A stretch of 50,888 nt of DNA. It comes from Burkholderiaceae bacterium (GTDB lineage Bacteria > Pseudomonadota > Gammaproteobacteria > Burkholderiales > Burkholderiaceae_E). The notes below the pieces were generated by a model. That model had not been told where the DNA came from. It made no database searches and worked only from the letters and a program-made list of their open reading frames with translations. The stretch covers positions 1-50,888 of the forward strand of contig JADJVQ010000046.1 of the NCBI GenBank assembly GCA_016710525.1. The letters are read 5' to 3'. Position 1 is the stretch's first letter, and each line of letters opens with the position of its first letter. Both the position numbers and the translations under genes were made by a program. This document shows positions 41,905 to 50,690 of this stretch, piece by piece.

Positions 41905-42787
41905 TCCGAGCAGTGGCACGGCGGCCAGACGAAGCCAAGCCGTGGCAAGGAGCGTCGGAACTGGCAGCAAGCAAGCCGTCGTTCGCACGAGCCACTGGAC
42001 CGTCGACCGCACCGGCCGTGAAGCCGCTACGACCATGACAACGAAGCCAACCAACGGCTCCATGTTGCTACCCGACCGGCGAGATCCGTCGCTGACGGTT
42101 CGCATCGTTGACGGACAGACTGGTGCATTGCTTTCGCTGCTGGTGTCTGAGCGCATCCACCTGATCCTCGGCGGACGCCTGCGTCCGGCAGTTCCCGAGG
42201 GTGTGCAGGCGCTTGGTCTGTACGACGATCCGATGCAGTTAGTCGTGTCGCGGCGCCATCCCCTGGCGCGCGCGGCAAATCCGAGTTGGGCGCGATGCGT
42301 CGCCAGTCCATGGGTGCTTCCGCCCGTTGGCCATCCTGTGCGTTCGAGCTTCGATCGTGCGCGGAGATCACGCCAGGCGGCTCGGCCTGTTCCTGCCGGT
42401 GACGGTCTTCGTGAACGCCTCGCTTCAGCACGACCCGGGCGCTCTCTCGATGATCGATTGCCTGCAGGAAACCACATCGCGCGCGGCGCCAGATCGCCGA
42501 AGCACCGGTTAAATATTAAGTATTTCTGAATCCAGAAGTGAGATTAAAGCGATTGTCTGGATGTGTCGCGTCCGTATGATGTCGAGCACCGCCGAGCGTC
42601 GCCGACTGCTGGGGGCGCGGCATACGGAGTTCCTTCGTCCGCCATGTCCCGACCGCCGCTGACGCCTGCTGCCGACCAGCCGATCCGTTTCGAAGACCGC
42701 GCCCGCGACCGGACCGAATTCACCACCTGCTACATGTGCGTCTGCCGTTGCGGCATCCAGGTGACCACCCAGGATGGCAAGGTGCGC
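41905..42787 (+). repeat. 0.88-kb direct repeat, copy B
   Basis: About 99% identical to 32506-33386. It ends inside soeA codon 48, after which the sequence becomes CTGGCCGAGCAATGA. Its LysR remnant lacks the 2-base loss seen in copy A, so copy B keeps the older state there. Confidence 0.93.
42064..42512 (+). pseudogene. LysR effector-domain remnant, copy B
   Basis: Same fragment as 32665-33111. The first frame runs unbroken through PAVPEGVQALGLYDDP to SSFDRARRS, then the shared break occurs and the other frame carries LGLFLPVTVFVNASLQHDPG to the stop at 42510-42512. The shared break shows that the gene was already dead before duplication. Confidence 0.75.
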
Positions 42788-42802
42788 CTGGCCGAGCAAT
42801 GA
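42644..42802 (+). pseudogene. soeA 5' fragment
   Basis: Encodes the first 48 residues of SoeA (MSRPPLTPAADQPIRFEDRA; TCYMCVCRCG) and then RLAEQ and a stop. Only three Cys of the iron-sulfur site remain. It is the truncated duplicate left by the repeat. Confidence 0.9.
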
Positions 42803-42858
42803 CAAGCCCCCTCGTGCGGCGTGAGCCCGCAGCCCCTCCATCTCAAGGTTCAGGAACA

Positions 42859-43824
42859 ATGAAGCAACTTATCACCCGCTTGTTCGCTGTCGCAGTCGGC
42901 TGTCTGATTTCGCCACTTGCGTCCGCCCAGTCCGACTATCCCCGCAAGCCGATCCAGGTGGTGGTGCCCTACGGTCCGGGCGGCGCGCTCGACATCGCCG
43001 TGCGGCTGGTCGGCGAACACATGGGACAGACCCTAGGGCAGCCGCTGGTGGTGCTCAACCGCCCCGGCGGCAACACGAACATCGGCCCGGGCATCGTGCT
43101 TCAGAACCCGCCGGACGGCTACATGCTGCTGGCCAGTTCCACCGCCACGGTGATCAATCCGCTTGTCGACAGCAAGCTGGGCTGGAACCGTGACAGCTTC
43201 CAGCCGATTGCGCGGATCGCGACATCGCCCAGCCTGTTCGTTGTGGCGCCTGGCCTGGGCGTGAAGACGCTCGCCGAGTTCGTGGCGCTCGCCAAGTCAA
43301 AGCCCGGCGAACTGACCACCCCGGTGACGGGCTTCGGATCGTCACAGGCCGTCGCGCGCGAAAGCTTCGCGCGGCTCGCTGGAATCCGGCTGCTCGACGT
43401 CGCATACAAGGGTGGGACCTCGTTCGTCCCCGACCTGCTGGGCGGCCGGCTCTCGATGTCCGTGTCGCCGCTGAACGTGGTCCTCACCATGGTCAAGGAA
43501 GGCCGGTTGATCGCGCTGGCGAACACCGGTCTGGCGCGCTCGCCGGTGCTGCCCGATGTGCCGACACTGACCGAACTGGGCTACAGCGAGGCGGCATCGA
43601 ACAGCTGGTTCGGTCTTCACGCGTTGACGGGCACGCCGGCGCCGGTCATTCAGAAGGTTTCGGCGGCGCTGCGGGCCGCCATGGATGACCCGAAGGTCCG
43701 CCAGCAGTTCGTCACCGCCGGCACCGACCCCGGGTACCTCGACTCCGCCGCCTTCAATAGCTTCATTGACGAAGAAATGGTCAAGGCGAGGCGTTACGTG
43801 GCAACCTTGCCGAACACTCGCTGA
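42859..43824 (+). CDS. Bug/TctC-family periplasmic substrate-binding protein
   Basis: A 321-aa protein with a signal peptide (LITRLFAVAVGCLISPLASA). The mature start YPRKPIQVVVPYGPGGALD and the block LPDVPTLTELGY are characteristic of the tripartite tricarboxylate transporter binding proteins. No TctA or TctB membrane gene is near, which is usual for the expanded Bug family in Burkholderiales. These bind carboxylates and other small organic acids; the ligand is unknown. It lies 39 bases before two dioxygenase genes and may capture or sense their substrate. Confidence 0.92.
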   Translation: MKQLITRLFAVAVGCLISPLASAQSDYPRKPIQVVVPYGPGGALDIAVRLVGEHMGQTLGQPLVVLNRPGGNTNIGPGIVLQNPPDGYMLLASSTATVINPLVDSKLGWNRDSFQPIARIATSPSLFVVAPGLGVKTLAEFVALAKSKPGELTTPVTGFGSSQAVARESFARLAGIRLLDVAYKGGTSFVPDLLGGRLSMSVSPLNVVLTMVKEGRLIALANTGLARSPVLPDVPTLTELGYSEAASNSWFGLHALTGTPAPVIQKVSAALRAAMDDPKVRQQFVTAGTDPGYLDSAAFNSFIDEEMVKARRYVATLPNTR

Positions 43825-43863
43825 TTCAACCTCGGTGATTCAACCTGACAGGGAGACTCTTCC

Positions 43864-44928
43864 ATGACCGATCGCATTCCCGCCGTTCCGCAGCCCTATG
43901 AGCATCCGTCGGCGTGGCGTGCCGCCGACATGGCCGATCCGCAGCGCTACGTGATCACGCTGGACGCATCCGACGTGGCAGAGATCGACAGCGCGCTGGC
44001 GTCGGCCACGGCGGCAGGGCGCACGATTCCCGAGATGGACAAGGCCGGTTTCCCACTCGTGCGCGTCGCCGCCAAGCTGCGAGACGCGCTCGACCGGCTC
44101 GAGAACGGCCCCGGCGTGGTGATGTTCAGGGGCCTGCCCATGGAGCGTTACCGCAAGCCCGACGCGGCGATGATCTTCTGGGGCATGGGCGCCTACATGG
44201 GACCCGCCTTCGCACAGAACGCGCAGGGTGACGTGCTCGGCCATGTGCGCGACCTCGGCGCGTCGCGCCTCGACCCGAAGTCGCGCGGCTATCAGACCCG
44301 CGAGAAACTTCCCTTCCACAATGATTCGACCGATGTCGTGGGCCTGATGTGCCTGGCCACGGCTAAGTCGGGCGGCCTGTCCCGGGTTGCGAGCTCGATT
44401 GCGATCCACAACGAACTGATTGCCACGCGCCCCGATCTGGCAGCCGCGTTGTACGGCGACTTCTGCCAGGACCGCCGCGGCGAGGAGCCACCGGGAGAAA
44501 ACCCGTATTTCGTGACACCGTTCTTCGTGCGGCATGAGGGCCGTGTGTTCGTGAAGTTCAATCGGGGCTACGTGCAGAGCGCCCAGCGCTTTGCCGAGGT
44601 GCCCCGGCTCACGGGCCTGCAGATCGAGGCCATGGACGCGATCGACCGGCTGTGCAACGACCCCCGTTTCTGTCTGGAGATGATGCTCGAGCCCGGCGAC
44701 ATGCAGTTCGTCTGCAATCACGTCGTGCTGCACTCGCGCACGCATTACGAGGATTGGCCCGAGCCCACCCGCCGGCGGCATCTGCTGCGGCTGTGGCTGC
44801 GCACGCCGGCGTTCGCCGTTCCGCCACCCCAGTTCGCCGACCGCAACCGCGACATGCTGGCCTGGCAGAGCACGCCGCGCGCCCCGATCTTCGACACCTC
44901 CGACATCCAGGCCGAACTCGCGCATTGA
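43864..44928 (+). CDS. TauD/TfdA-family Fe(II)/2-oxoglutarate dioxygenase
   Basis: A 354-aa enzyme. GGGAGACTCTTCC precedes ATG 43864. Iron ligands are H152-N-D154 (LPFHNDSTDVVGLM) and H290 in VVLHSRTHYEDWPEP; RRRHLLRLWLR provides the Arg cluster. FRGLPMERYRKPDAAMIFWG and GHVRDLGAS are blocks shared with the other large TauD/TfdA proteins in this window. It is more distant from the 22962 and 44946 enzymes than those are from each other, suggesting a different substrate or step. It sits between the Bug gene and another dioxygenase gene, 17 bases before the latter, in an apparent operon. Confidence 0.88.
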   Translation: MTDRIPAVPQPYEHPSAWRAADMADPQRYVITLDASDVAEIDSALASATAAGRTIPEMDKAGFPLVRVAAKLRDALDRLENGPGVVMFRGLPMERYRKPDAAMIFWGMGAYMGPAFAQNAQGDVLGHVRDLGASRLDPKSRGYQTREKLPFHNDSTDVVGLMCLATAKSGGLSRVASSIAIHNELIATRPDLAAALYGDFCQDRRGEEPPGENPYFVTPFFVRHEGRVFVKFNRGYVQSAQRFAEVPRLTGLQIEAMDAIDRLCNDPRFCLEMMLEPGDMQFVCNHVVLHSRTHYEDWPEPTRRRHLLRLWLRTPAFAVPPPQFADRNRDMLAWQSTPRAPIFDTSDIQAELAH

Positions 44929-44945
44929 GCGCCGCAAGGAACCCC

Positions 44946-46016
44946 ATGACGACGACCGAAGCTTCGAGACTGGCGCCGCTCACCGGACCGCAGGTCTGGT
45001 ACGGCCCCGACCTGGCCGCCCGCAGCGACTGGATCAGGCCGCTGACGGCGGCCGAGATCACCGAACTCGAGGCGGCTGTCAAGCGGCTGGATGCGACCGG
45101 CATCGACATCGCCGACATCGGGCCCGAGCACCTGCAGGTTCCGGGCCTTCAGCCCCTGATCGAGCAGATCCGCGCCGCCGTCCTGCATGGCCGCGGCTTT
45201 CTGCTGGTCCGCGGGGTTCCGGTGCAGCAGTGGAGCGTGCGCCAGTGCGCGATCGCCTACTTCGGTCTGGGCGCCCTGCTGGGCGAGCCGGTGTCGCAGA
45301 ACGCGATGGGCCACATCCTCGGTCATGTGAAGGACATCGGCGCCGACTACGCGCGGCCCGAGCATCGCGGCTACCAGACGTCCGCGCGCCTGCAGTACCA
45401 CTGCGACTCGTCCGACATCGTCGCGCTGCTCTGTCTGAAACCGTCGAAGGCAGGCGGCAAGTCGAGTCTGGTCAGCAGTTGGACCCTCTACAACGAGATG
45501 CTGCGACGCCATCCCGACCTGCTGCCCGAACTGTTCAAGCCGGCCTATCGCGACCGCCGCGGCGAGGTGCCCGAGGGCGCCGAGCCCTGGTATGCGGTGC
45601 CGGTGTTCAATCCGACGCCCGACGGTGGGATGGTCGCCACCTATGTGCGCAGCGCCATGAAAAAGGCGCAGCGCTTCCCCGAGGTGCCGCGGCTCACGCC
45701 GCAGCTCGAGGCGGCCTGTGACGCGCTGGACGCGCTGGCCGACGATCCGGCGATTCACCTCGACATGGATTTCCGGCCGGGCGACATGCAGTTCGTCAGC
45801 AATCACTGGATCATGCATTCGCGCACCGCGTACGAGGACTTCCCCGAGCCCGAGAACCGGCGCCATCTGTTCCGGCTCTGGCTGGCCTGCACCGATGGAC
45901 CGGTGCTGCCCGAGGTCTATGTCCGCTCCTGGCAGGGCGCCACCGCGAAGGGCCGGCCGGCCGGCATCCGGGTGCCCGGCGTGCCCTTGTCTGCGCCGCT
46001 CGACGCAAGCTGGTAG
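44946..46016 (+). CDS. TauD/TfdA-family Fe(II)/2-oxoglutarate dioxygenase
   Basis: A 356-aa enzyme from ATG 44946 (AAGGA upstream). Iron ligands are H152-C-D154 (LQYHCDSSDIVALL) and H291 in WIMHSRTAYEDFPEP, followed by NRRHLFRLW. The N-terminus GPQVWYGPDLAA and C-terminus GRPAGIRVPGVPLSAPLDA match the enzyme at 22962-24053, its close paralogue. It is the last gene of the Bug/dioxygenase run. Substrate unknown. Confidence 0.88.
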   Translation: MTTTEASRLAPLTGPQVWYGPDLAARSDWIRPLTAAEITELEAAVKRLDATGIDIADIGPEHLQVPGLQPLIEQIRAAVLHGRGFLLVRGVPVQQWSVRQCAIAYFGLGALLGEPVSQNAMGHILGHVKDIGADYARPEHRGYQTSARLQYHCDSSDIVALLCLKPSKAGGKSSLVSSWTLYNEMLRRHPDLLPELFKPAYRDRRGEVPEGAEPWYAVPVFNPTPDGGMVATYVRSAMKKAQRFPEVPRLTPQLEAACDALDALADDPAIHLDMDFRPGDMQFVSNHWIMHSRTAYEDFPEPENRRHLFRLWLACTDGPVLPEVYVRSWQGATAKGRPAGIRVPGVPLSAPLDASW

Positions 46017-46041
46017 GGCACGCGCCGCGCCGGGCGGGGCC

Positions 46042-46128
46042 CAGAAGCCCGCCCGGGCGCAAGCGTTCCGTGGGATGCAGAAGCCCGCCAACGCGCAGGC
46101 ACTCCGAGGAGCGTAGGAGTCCGCCCAC
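46042..46128 (+). repeat. 36-bp tandem repeat, about 2.4 units
   Basis: Units start CAGAAGCCCGCC at 46042 and 46078, with a partial unit at 46114. It lies directly after the dioxygenase stop codon. It may affect transcription end; no T-run is present. Confidence 0.7.
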
Positions 46129-46264
46129 AGTCGATCGCGACGCCGTGCCGTTTCGTCGCGGCACGGCGCTCGCTAGCATCTTCACATCCCTCCGAAGATG
46201 CCGCCCATGCTCCGATCTCTCATGGCGCCCGACCGCTCGCAACCGCGCCTGCGACGCTGAAGCC

Positions 46265-46334
46265 GTGGCCGCGCGCTCGATCGCCAGCCTCACGCTGAGC
46301 TTCGGCCTGGTCAGCATCCCGGTGAAGCTGTATT
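46265..46334 (+). pseudogene. ku: ku gene 5' fragment cut by Tn3-family end
   Basis: GTG 46265 begins VAARSIASLTLSFGLVSIPV and KLY, the conserved N-terminus of bacterial Ku, the DNA-end-binding protein of non-homologous end joining. After 23 residues the Tn3-type end GGGGTCGACTCG begins at 46335. The rest of ku and any ligD gene are not in the window. Confidence 0.8.
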
Positions 46335-48402
46335 GGGGTCGACTCGTTTTCAGTGCAGTAAGTGACGGTAGGGGAAGCCAGCAATGGCGCGGGGTCGGAT
46401 TCGTAAGTTGTTGATCTAGTGGACGTTTCTGTTCGCTTCAGAACACCCGTTTGACGGCGTCTTTGCTCAGTCGATTTCAGCCGGCGGCGCTTGTTTTCGG
46501 TGCAGTTTGTGACGGCAGGAGTTGATCGGCATAGTGCTCGATGGGGAAGCGGAAGACGCCTCGCAGGTTGATGCCCTCCAGCCGTGTCGGTGCGATGCGG
46601 CCGATGAGCTCCGGCGGGATGACCTGGCGCCGATTGGCCCACCGGTTCAGCACGGCCTGCATTTGGGTGGTGTTCCAAGCCATCACGATGTTGGCCAGCA
46701 AGCTCAGCGCGTCTGCCACGGCCTGCATCTCTTCTGGGCGCTTGGCCTGCGCCGGGCTCACCCGCCCGGTGTAGATGGCACGCTTCAAGGCATTGACTGC
46801 CTCTCCGCGGTTGAGCACGCGCTGCAGCTCACGTCGGAAGGCAGCGTTGACGAAGTAGTCCGCCAGGAAGGCCGTGCGCAGCAAGCGACCACGCTGCACC
46901 TCGGCCTCGTAGATCGGGTCGCCCCTGGCGGCCGAGCCGAACCTGGCCAGCGCCGCCACCGCGCTGGCATGCCCGCTCAACACGGATGCGGTGAGATGCA
47001 CCAGGGCGTCCCAGTGCGCCTCGACGAGCGACGTGTCGACGCTGGCCACGCACTCGGCGGCAATCTCCGCTGGCACCTCCATGCCGCGCGGCACGTAGAG
47101 TTGCCGCTGCTTCAGGTCCTTCAGCCGCGGGCACAGATCGAACCCCAGGAGGCGGGCCAGCGCCATCGCGAAGTCGGTGTAGCCGTGCGTGTCGACAGCC
47201 AGCTGCGACGTCTCCATGCGCTCTTGCCGCACGACCCCTTCGATGGCCACGCCTGCCTGCCGCTCATTGAGCACGAACGGCTGCGCGTGGAAGATGCCCC
47301 ACCGGTCGCGGACATGGGAGTAGATGCCGATGGACGGCGTGTTGCGGCGCGGGTCGAGCCGGGCCAGACCCGCTTGGTGGTCTCCATGCTCATCATGTCC
47401 GAGGAGGCCAGATCAGATCGCCCCCAGGTCGTGGCGATGGCATGACCCTGCATGAACTCCAGCACCGCCTGGCAGGCCATGCCAAGGCGTCGCTCATCGC
47501 CGGCCCAGCGCATGGCCTGGCGGATGCTCGTGGCTGAGAGCTGCGGCATCATGCGCGCGCACTCGGCCGCTGTCAGGCTGGTGCCGTGCGCCAGGATGCC
47601 GGCATAGGCCATCAGCAACTCGTCGGCTGAATGCGGCTCGCGCCCCAGCGTGATCCAGCTGTAGCGCACCTGGGCGTCAACGGCCAGTATCACCTCTGGC
47701 AACTGCACCTCGCCGATGCGGTGATCGAGATTGGCGTGCAGCTTGGTGACCTCGGGGTCTTCATCGTCGGCCGGCAGCGCCGCCAGGTGCAGTTCGTCGT
47801 CCACGCACAGCACGCCGGACCGAGCAGCTTGGGCCACGGCGTTCACGCCAGCGCGTACGCGCGCCAGCAGCGGCGTCAGGAAATGCGCTGGCGTCACCGG
47901 CAGCGACAGCCGCGCGTAGTGGCGCTTGCCATCGGCTTGCCAGCGCTCGGCCGGGATGAACAAGCGTTCCCGGCCACGGAACGTCAAGCTGTGTTGGATC
48001 CAAACTGAACCGTTGCGCACCGATCGGCGCAGGGCAAATAGCGTGGCCACTTCCAGCGCCCGAAAAGCCCGTTCCCGGTCGCCGCCAGCGATGGTGGCGC
48101 TCCACACGGGGCCCAAGCCTGGCGCGGCGCTTGATTCAGGCAAGGTCCTGGCGCCGCGGGTGTACAGATCGCGCGACGTTGCCAGGGCCTGGATGGCTGG
48201 GTGATCGCCCGTGGCTTGCCATGGCAGCTTGGCGATCGCCAACAGCAATGACCGCACGGGGCGCACCGCTTCAATCAAATGTTCACGCACAAGGGATGCG
48301 CGGCTGGGTGGGCGTCGTTGCCGAGTCGCCGCCACCAAAGCCTCCAAGCGGGCCATCCCACACGGACAGAAGCGCTGGTGCGGGTTCTGCACACGGCCGC
48401 CG
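46335..48402 (-). mobile_element. Tn3-family transposon remnant
   Basis: The left end GGGGTCGACTCGTTTTCAGT with GTAAGTGACGGTA inside is a Tn3-type terminal repeat; from memory it resembles IS1071-type ends. A related internal motif (TTGTTTTCGGTGCAG) lies at 46491-46520, inside the transposase 3' end. The transposase is frameshifted and lacks its N-terminus. The right end was not found, so the right limit is approximate. Confidence 0.7.
46477..48402 (-). pseudogene. tnpA: Tn3-family transposase, truncated and frameshifted
   Basis: The upper part (48402 down to about 47368) encodes LEALVAATRQRRPPSRASLV, the central DUF4158/Tn3 region with RDLYTRGARTLPESSAAPGL, and YSWITLGREPHSADELLMAY. The lower part (from about 47364 to 46477) carries PFVLNERQAGVAIEG, TSQLAVDTHGYTDFAM and LLANIVMAWNTTQMQAVLNR, with catalytic-core residues. 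The frame changes near 47364, where the expected RVWLARLDPRRNT needs one more CTGG; loss of one of two CTGG copies would explain it. About 300 N-terminal residues are missing. Non-functional. Confidence 0.82.
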
Positions 48403-49113
48403 CCGGACCGCCTCGGCACGCTCGGTGCCCTGCTGGCCGGGCGGAAGCGCTGGACATAGTCGGCGGTGATCGATGGGGCACGCTGTCACCTGCACGCGCA
48501 GATCGTAAGTTGGAGGGTCCGGTTGCTAAGTCGCCCGGAGTGAGCGTGATGGTGACTGGGGGAGCGCGAACTGGGCTGCCCGGAGAGCAGCGCCTCCCGA
48601 GCGTGCGGGGCCTGTCCGCTCGCGCACCACTGCGAGGTGGCTTGGCAGTGGTCGGTGCCATGCCAATGGCCTGAGCCGACCCTGGCGCGGTCGATGGACA
48701 AGGAGGCACTGGAGAGGCACGGCACTGCCAGAGGCGGCGAAGCATTGTCTGCGCCGGCAGCGCCAGGAGCCTGTGGCAGGGATCAGGGCCGAGGAGCCTG
48801 CTGAGGCTGATGCGAGGTGCCTGAATGGCGCGATACGTTACCCGAGTCGGTTGCTGCATCGATTCGGTGTTGATCGGGCTGGACTCGATTGCGCATCGTC
48901 AAACGAGCGTGGCGTCATCCGCACTATCGGACCGACGGCGAGACGGTCATGTTGCGCGAACGCCCGGCGCCATCACATTCCTGCGCAACTAGTCACTACG
49001 CACGTGGGGGACATCAGGAGACCGGGCGCGCAGCTTCGACTATGCAACATCCGGAATATTTTGTAGGACGACCGACTGGAAATCAGCGATGGGTCTAAGC
49101 TTCAAGGACGCGA
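48403..49113. other. Gap without a recognised gene
   Basis: About 710 bases with several short overlapping frames on both strands and no recognised domain. It includes the place where the Tn3 remnant is cut off. Presumably a recombination patch. Confidence 0.4.
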
Positions 49114-49848
49114 TTGAATTCTTCCTCCCGAGTGGCGGGAGACGAGAGCGCCCTCATCGCGATACAAATGCCGTTCGGCATCAGGATCGTACATATGCAT
49201 AGTTGGTGGGAGTTGGGCGAGTGGAGTGGTCAGCACGGGCCAGACCTTGCTCTGTACCGGATCACTTGTCCGTTCTGCTCAGAGCGCGGCAACTTCAAGA
49301 TCGCACACCACGCAGAGAAGAAGAAGGCGAACGGGCACAAGGTGCTCAACTTCGACACGCTGGAATGCGGAAGTTGCAAAGGTTACGTCATGTGCCTCTG
49401 GTCCGCGAGCCGCGACATGCACGCATTTCGGGTACTGCCATGGCCTTTGATGCACGAGAAGCACCCCATACACTGGCCTGAGACTGTTGGACGATTTTGG
49501 CTTCAGGCAAAGCGCAACATCTCTGGCGAGAACTGGGACGCGACTGTCGTAATGGCTCGAAGTGCCATGCAAGCCGCGCTGCGTGACAAGGGCGCGCAAG
49601 GTGCAAACCTAAAACAAGAGATCGAGGATCTGGCTCGCAAGGGGCTGCTGCCTCCGATCATGAAGGACTGGTCCGATACGCTTCGCGATCTCGGAAACGA
49701 CTCGGCTCATCCGAAACCTGCGCAAGCGCCCACGAGTTCACGTGACGCTCAAGACATCGTGCGCTACCTGGATTTTCTTCTCGAGTACTTATATGACTTG
49801 CCAAAGCAGATCGCGGAGTACCGTGCGCGCGACAGAGGCAACACCTGA
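49114..49848 (+). CDS. DUF4145 (HEPN-superfamily) protein
   Basis: The frame opens at TTG 49114; a more likely start is ATG 49168 (PFGIRIVHMHSWWELG) or GTG 49132, with no strong ribosome site for any. A CPFC...CGSC zinc-ribbon-like pair is followed by the helical DUF4145 core: ATVVMARSAMQAALRDKGAQ, LKQEIEDLARKGLLPPIMKD and LRDLGNDSAHPKPA, ending in VRYLDFLLEYLYDLPKQIAE. DUF4145 proteins are common near restriction and other defence genes, and the domain is related to HEPN. No partner gene is adjacent. Function not known. Confidence 0.75.
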   Translation: MNSSSRVAGDESALIAIQMPFGIRIVHMHSWWELGEWSGQHGPDLALYRITCPFCSERGNFKIAHHAEKKKANGHKVLNFDTLECGSCKGYVMCLWSASRDMHAFRVLPWPLMHEKHPIHWPETVGRFWLQAKRNISGENWDATVVMARSAMQAALRDKGAQGANLKQEIEDLARKGLLPPIMKDWSDTLRDLGNDSAHPKPAQAPTSSRDAQDIVRYLDFLLEYLYDLPKQIAEYRARDRGNT

Positions 49849-49989
49849 TCACCCTCGATCAACCGAACGCGGGTTAGGACTAAGTTGGGCGTTACGACAT
49901 GACCTACCCTGCGCGTCCGGTCAGGCACTCGTGTCCGGCCGTTGTCCGGCGGGCGAATGTGTCCTCCGGGCCTGAACACCAATCCCCGG

Positions 49990-50230
49990 TCACACTGTCC
50001 GAAACCGCACCGGCACCCCCAGCCTCGCCGCCACCACTTTCGCCACCTCGACCTTCCCCGTCAGCTCGGCCGCGTAGTACGTGCTGCCCGGGTACTCGCC
50101 CTCGACGATCTTGATGCCCAGCTCGTCGAGCGTGTCGAAGTCGAGCGAATCGAAGAAGACCTTCGCCGCACCCATCGACCCAATGTCATCGGGGAACCAT
50201 ACGTGCTTGTCCCAGTCGATCGGCTCGGCC
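49990..50230 (-). pseudogene. Tat-signal family, copy 3, 3' fragment
   Basis: Encodes the last about 80 residues of the family at 8688 and 19737: LAEPIDWDKHVWFPDDIGS, MGAAKVFFDSLDFDTLDELG and VEGEYPGSTYYAAEL, with its own stop. Homology ends at 50229-50230, after which unrelated sequence follows in the open frame. Signal peptide and the first two thirds are lost. Confidence 0.85.
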
Positions 50231-50690
50231 AGGGTCTTGACATCGGACGACGAGCGGGCCGGCGGCTGGGCTCACTGAAGCGCCTGGAGGGCGCGCCAGG
50301 GGCCTGCTGGGCTCCGGGAGCATCCGCCCTGGCTTGCTGGGGCGGGAGGGCGTCAGCGGGCTGCTGGTGGCGGACCGATGGATCGAGGCGGGTCGGCGCT
50401 GAGTGCTGGGCCTGGGTTGCGGCCGGTATGTTGCTGGCCAGGGCTACCGAGCCGGCCGGGACATGCGCCTGATCATCTACCACGGCGAGATCGAGCGGCA
50501 CCGCTGCGACGTCGCGATGCTGTAACCGGGCACGCCTGGGGTTGCCCTCGATTCCCAGTGTTTAGACTCTTAGACAGCAAACCTATAAATCGCATTTAAG
50601 ATCAACAGGTTGCAGCCGTTTTCGGCCTTACTGCTGCATCATGGGGTGTGCTGGCTAAGGTCTTCAGTGGTTGCCGTCATCCGGCGATTT
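50231..50690. other. Gap without a recognised gene
   Basis: No convincing gene. A minus-strand Ala/Pro/Gln-rich frame is open from 50501 but has no recognised domain. An AT-rich stretch lies at 50560-50605. Confidence 0.4.
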
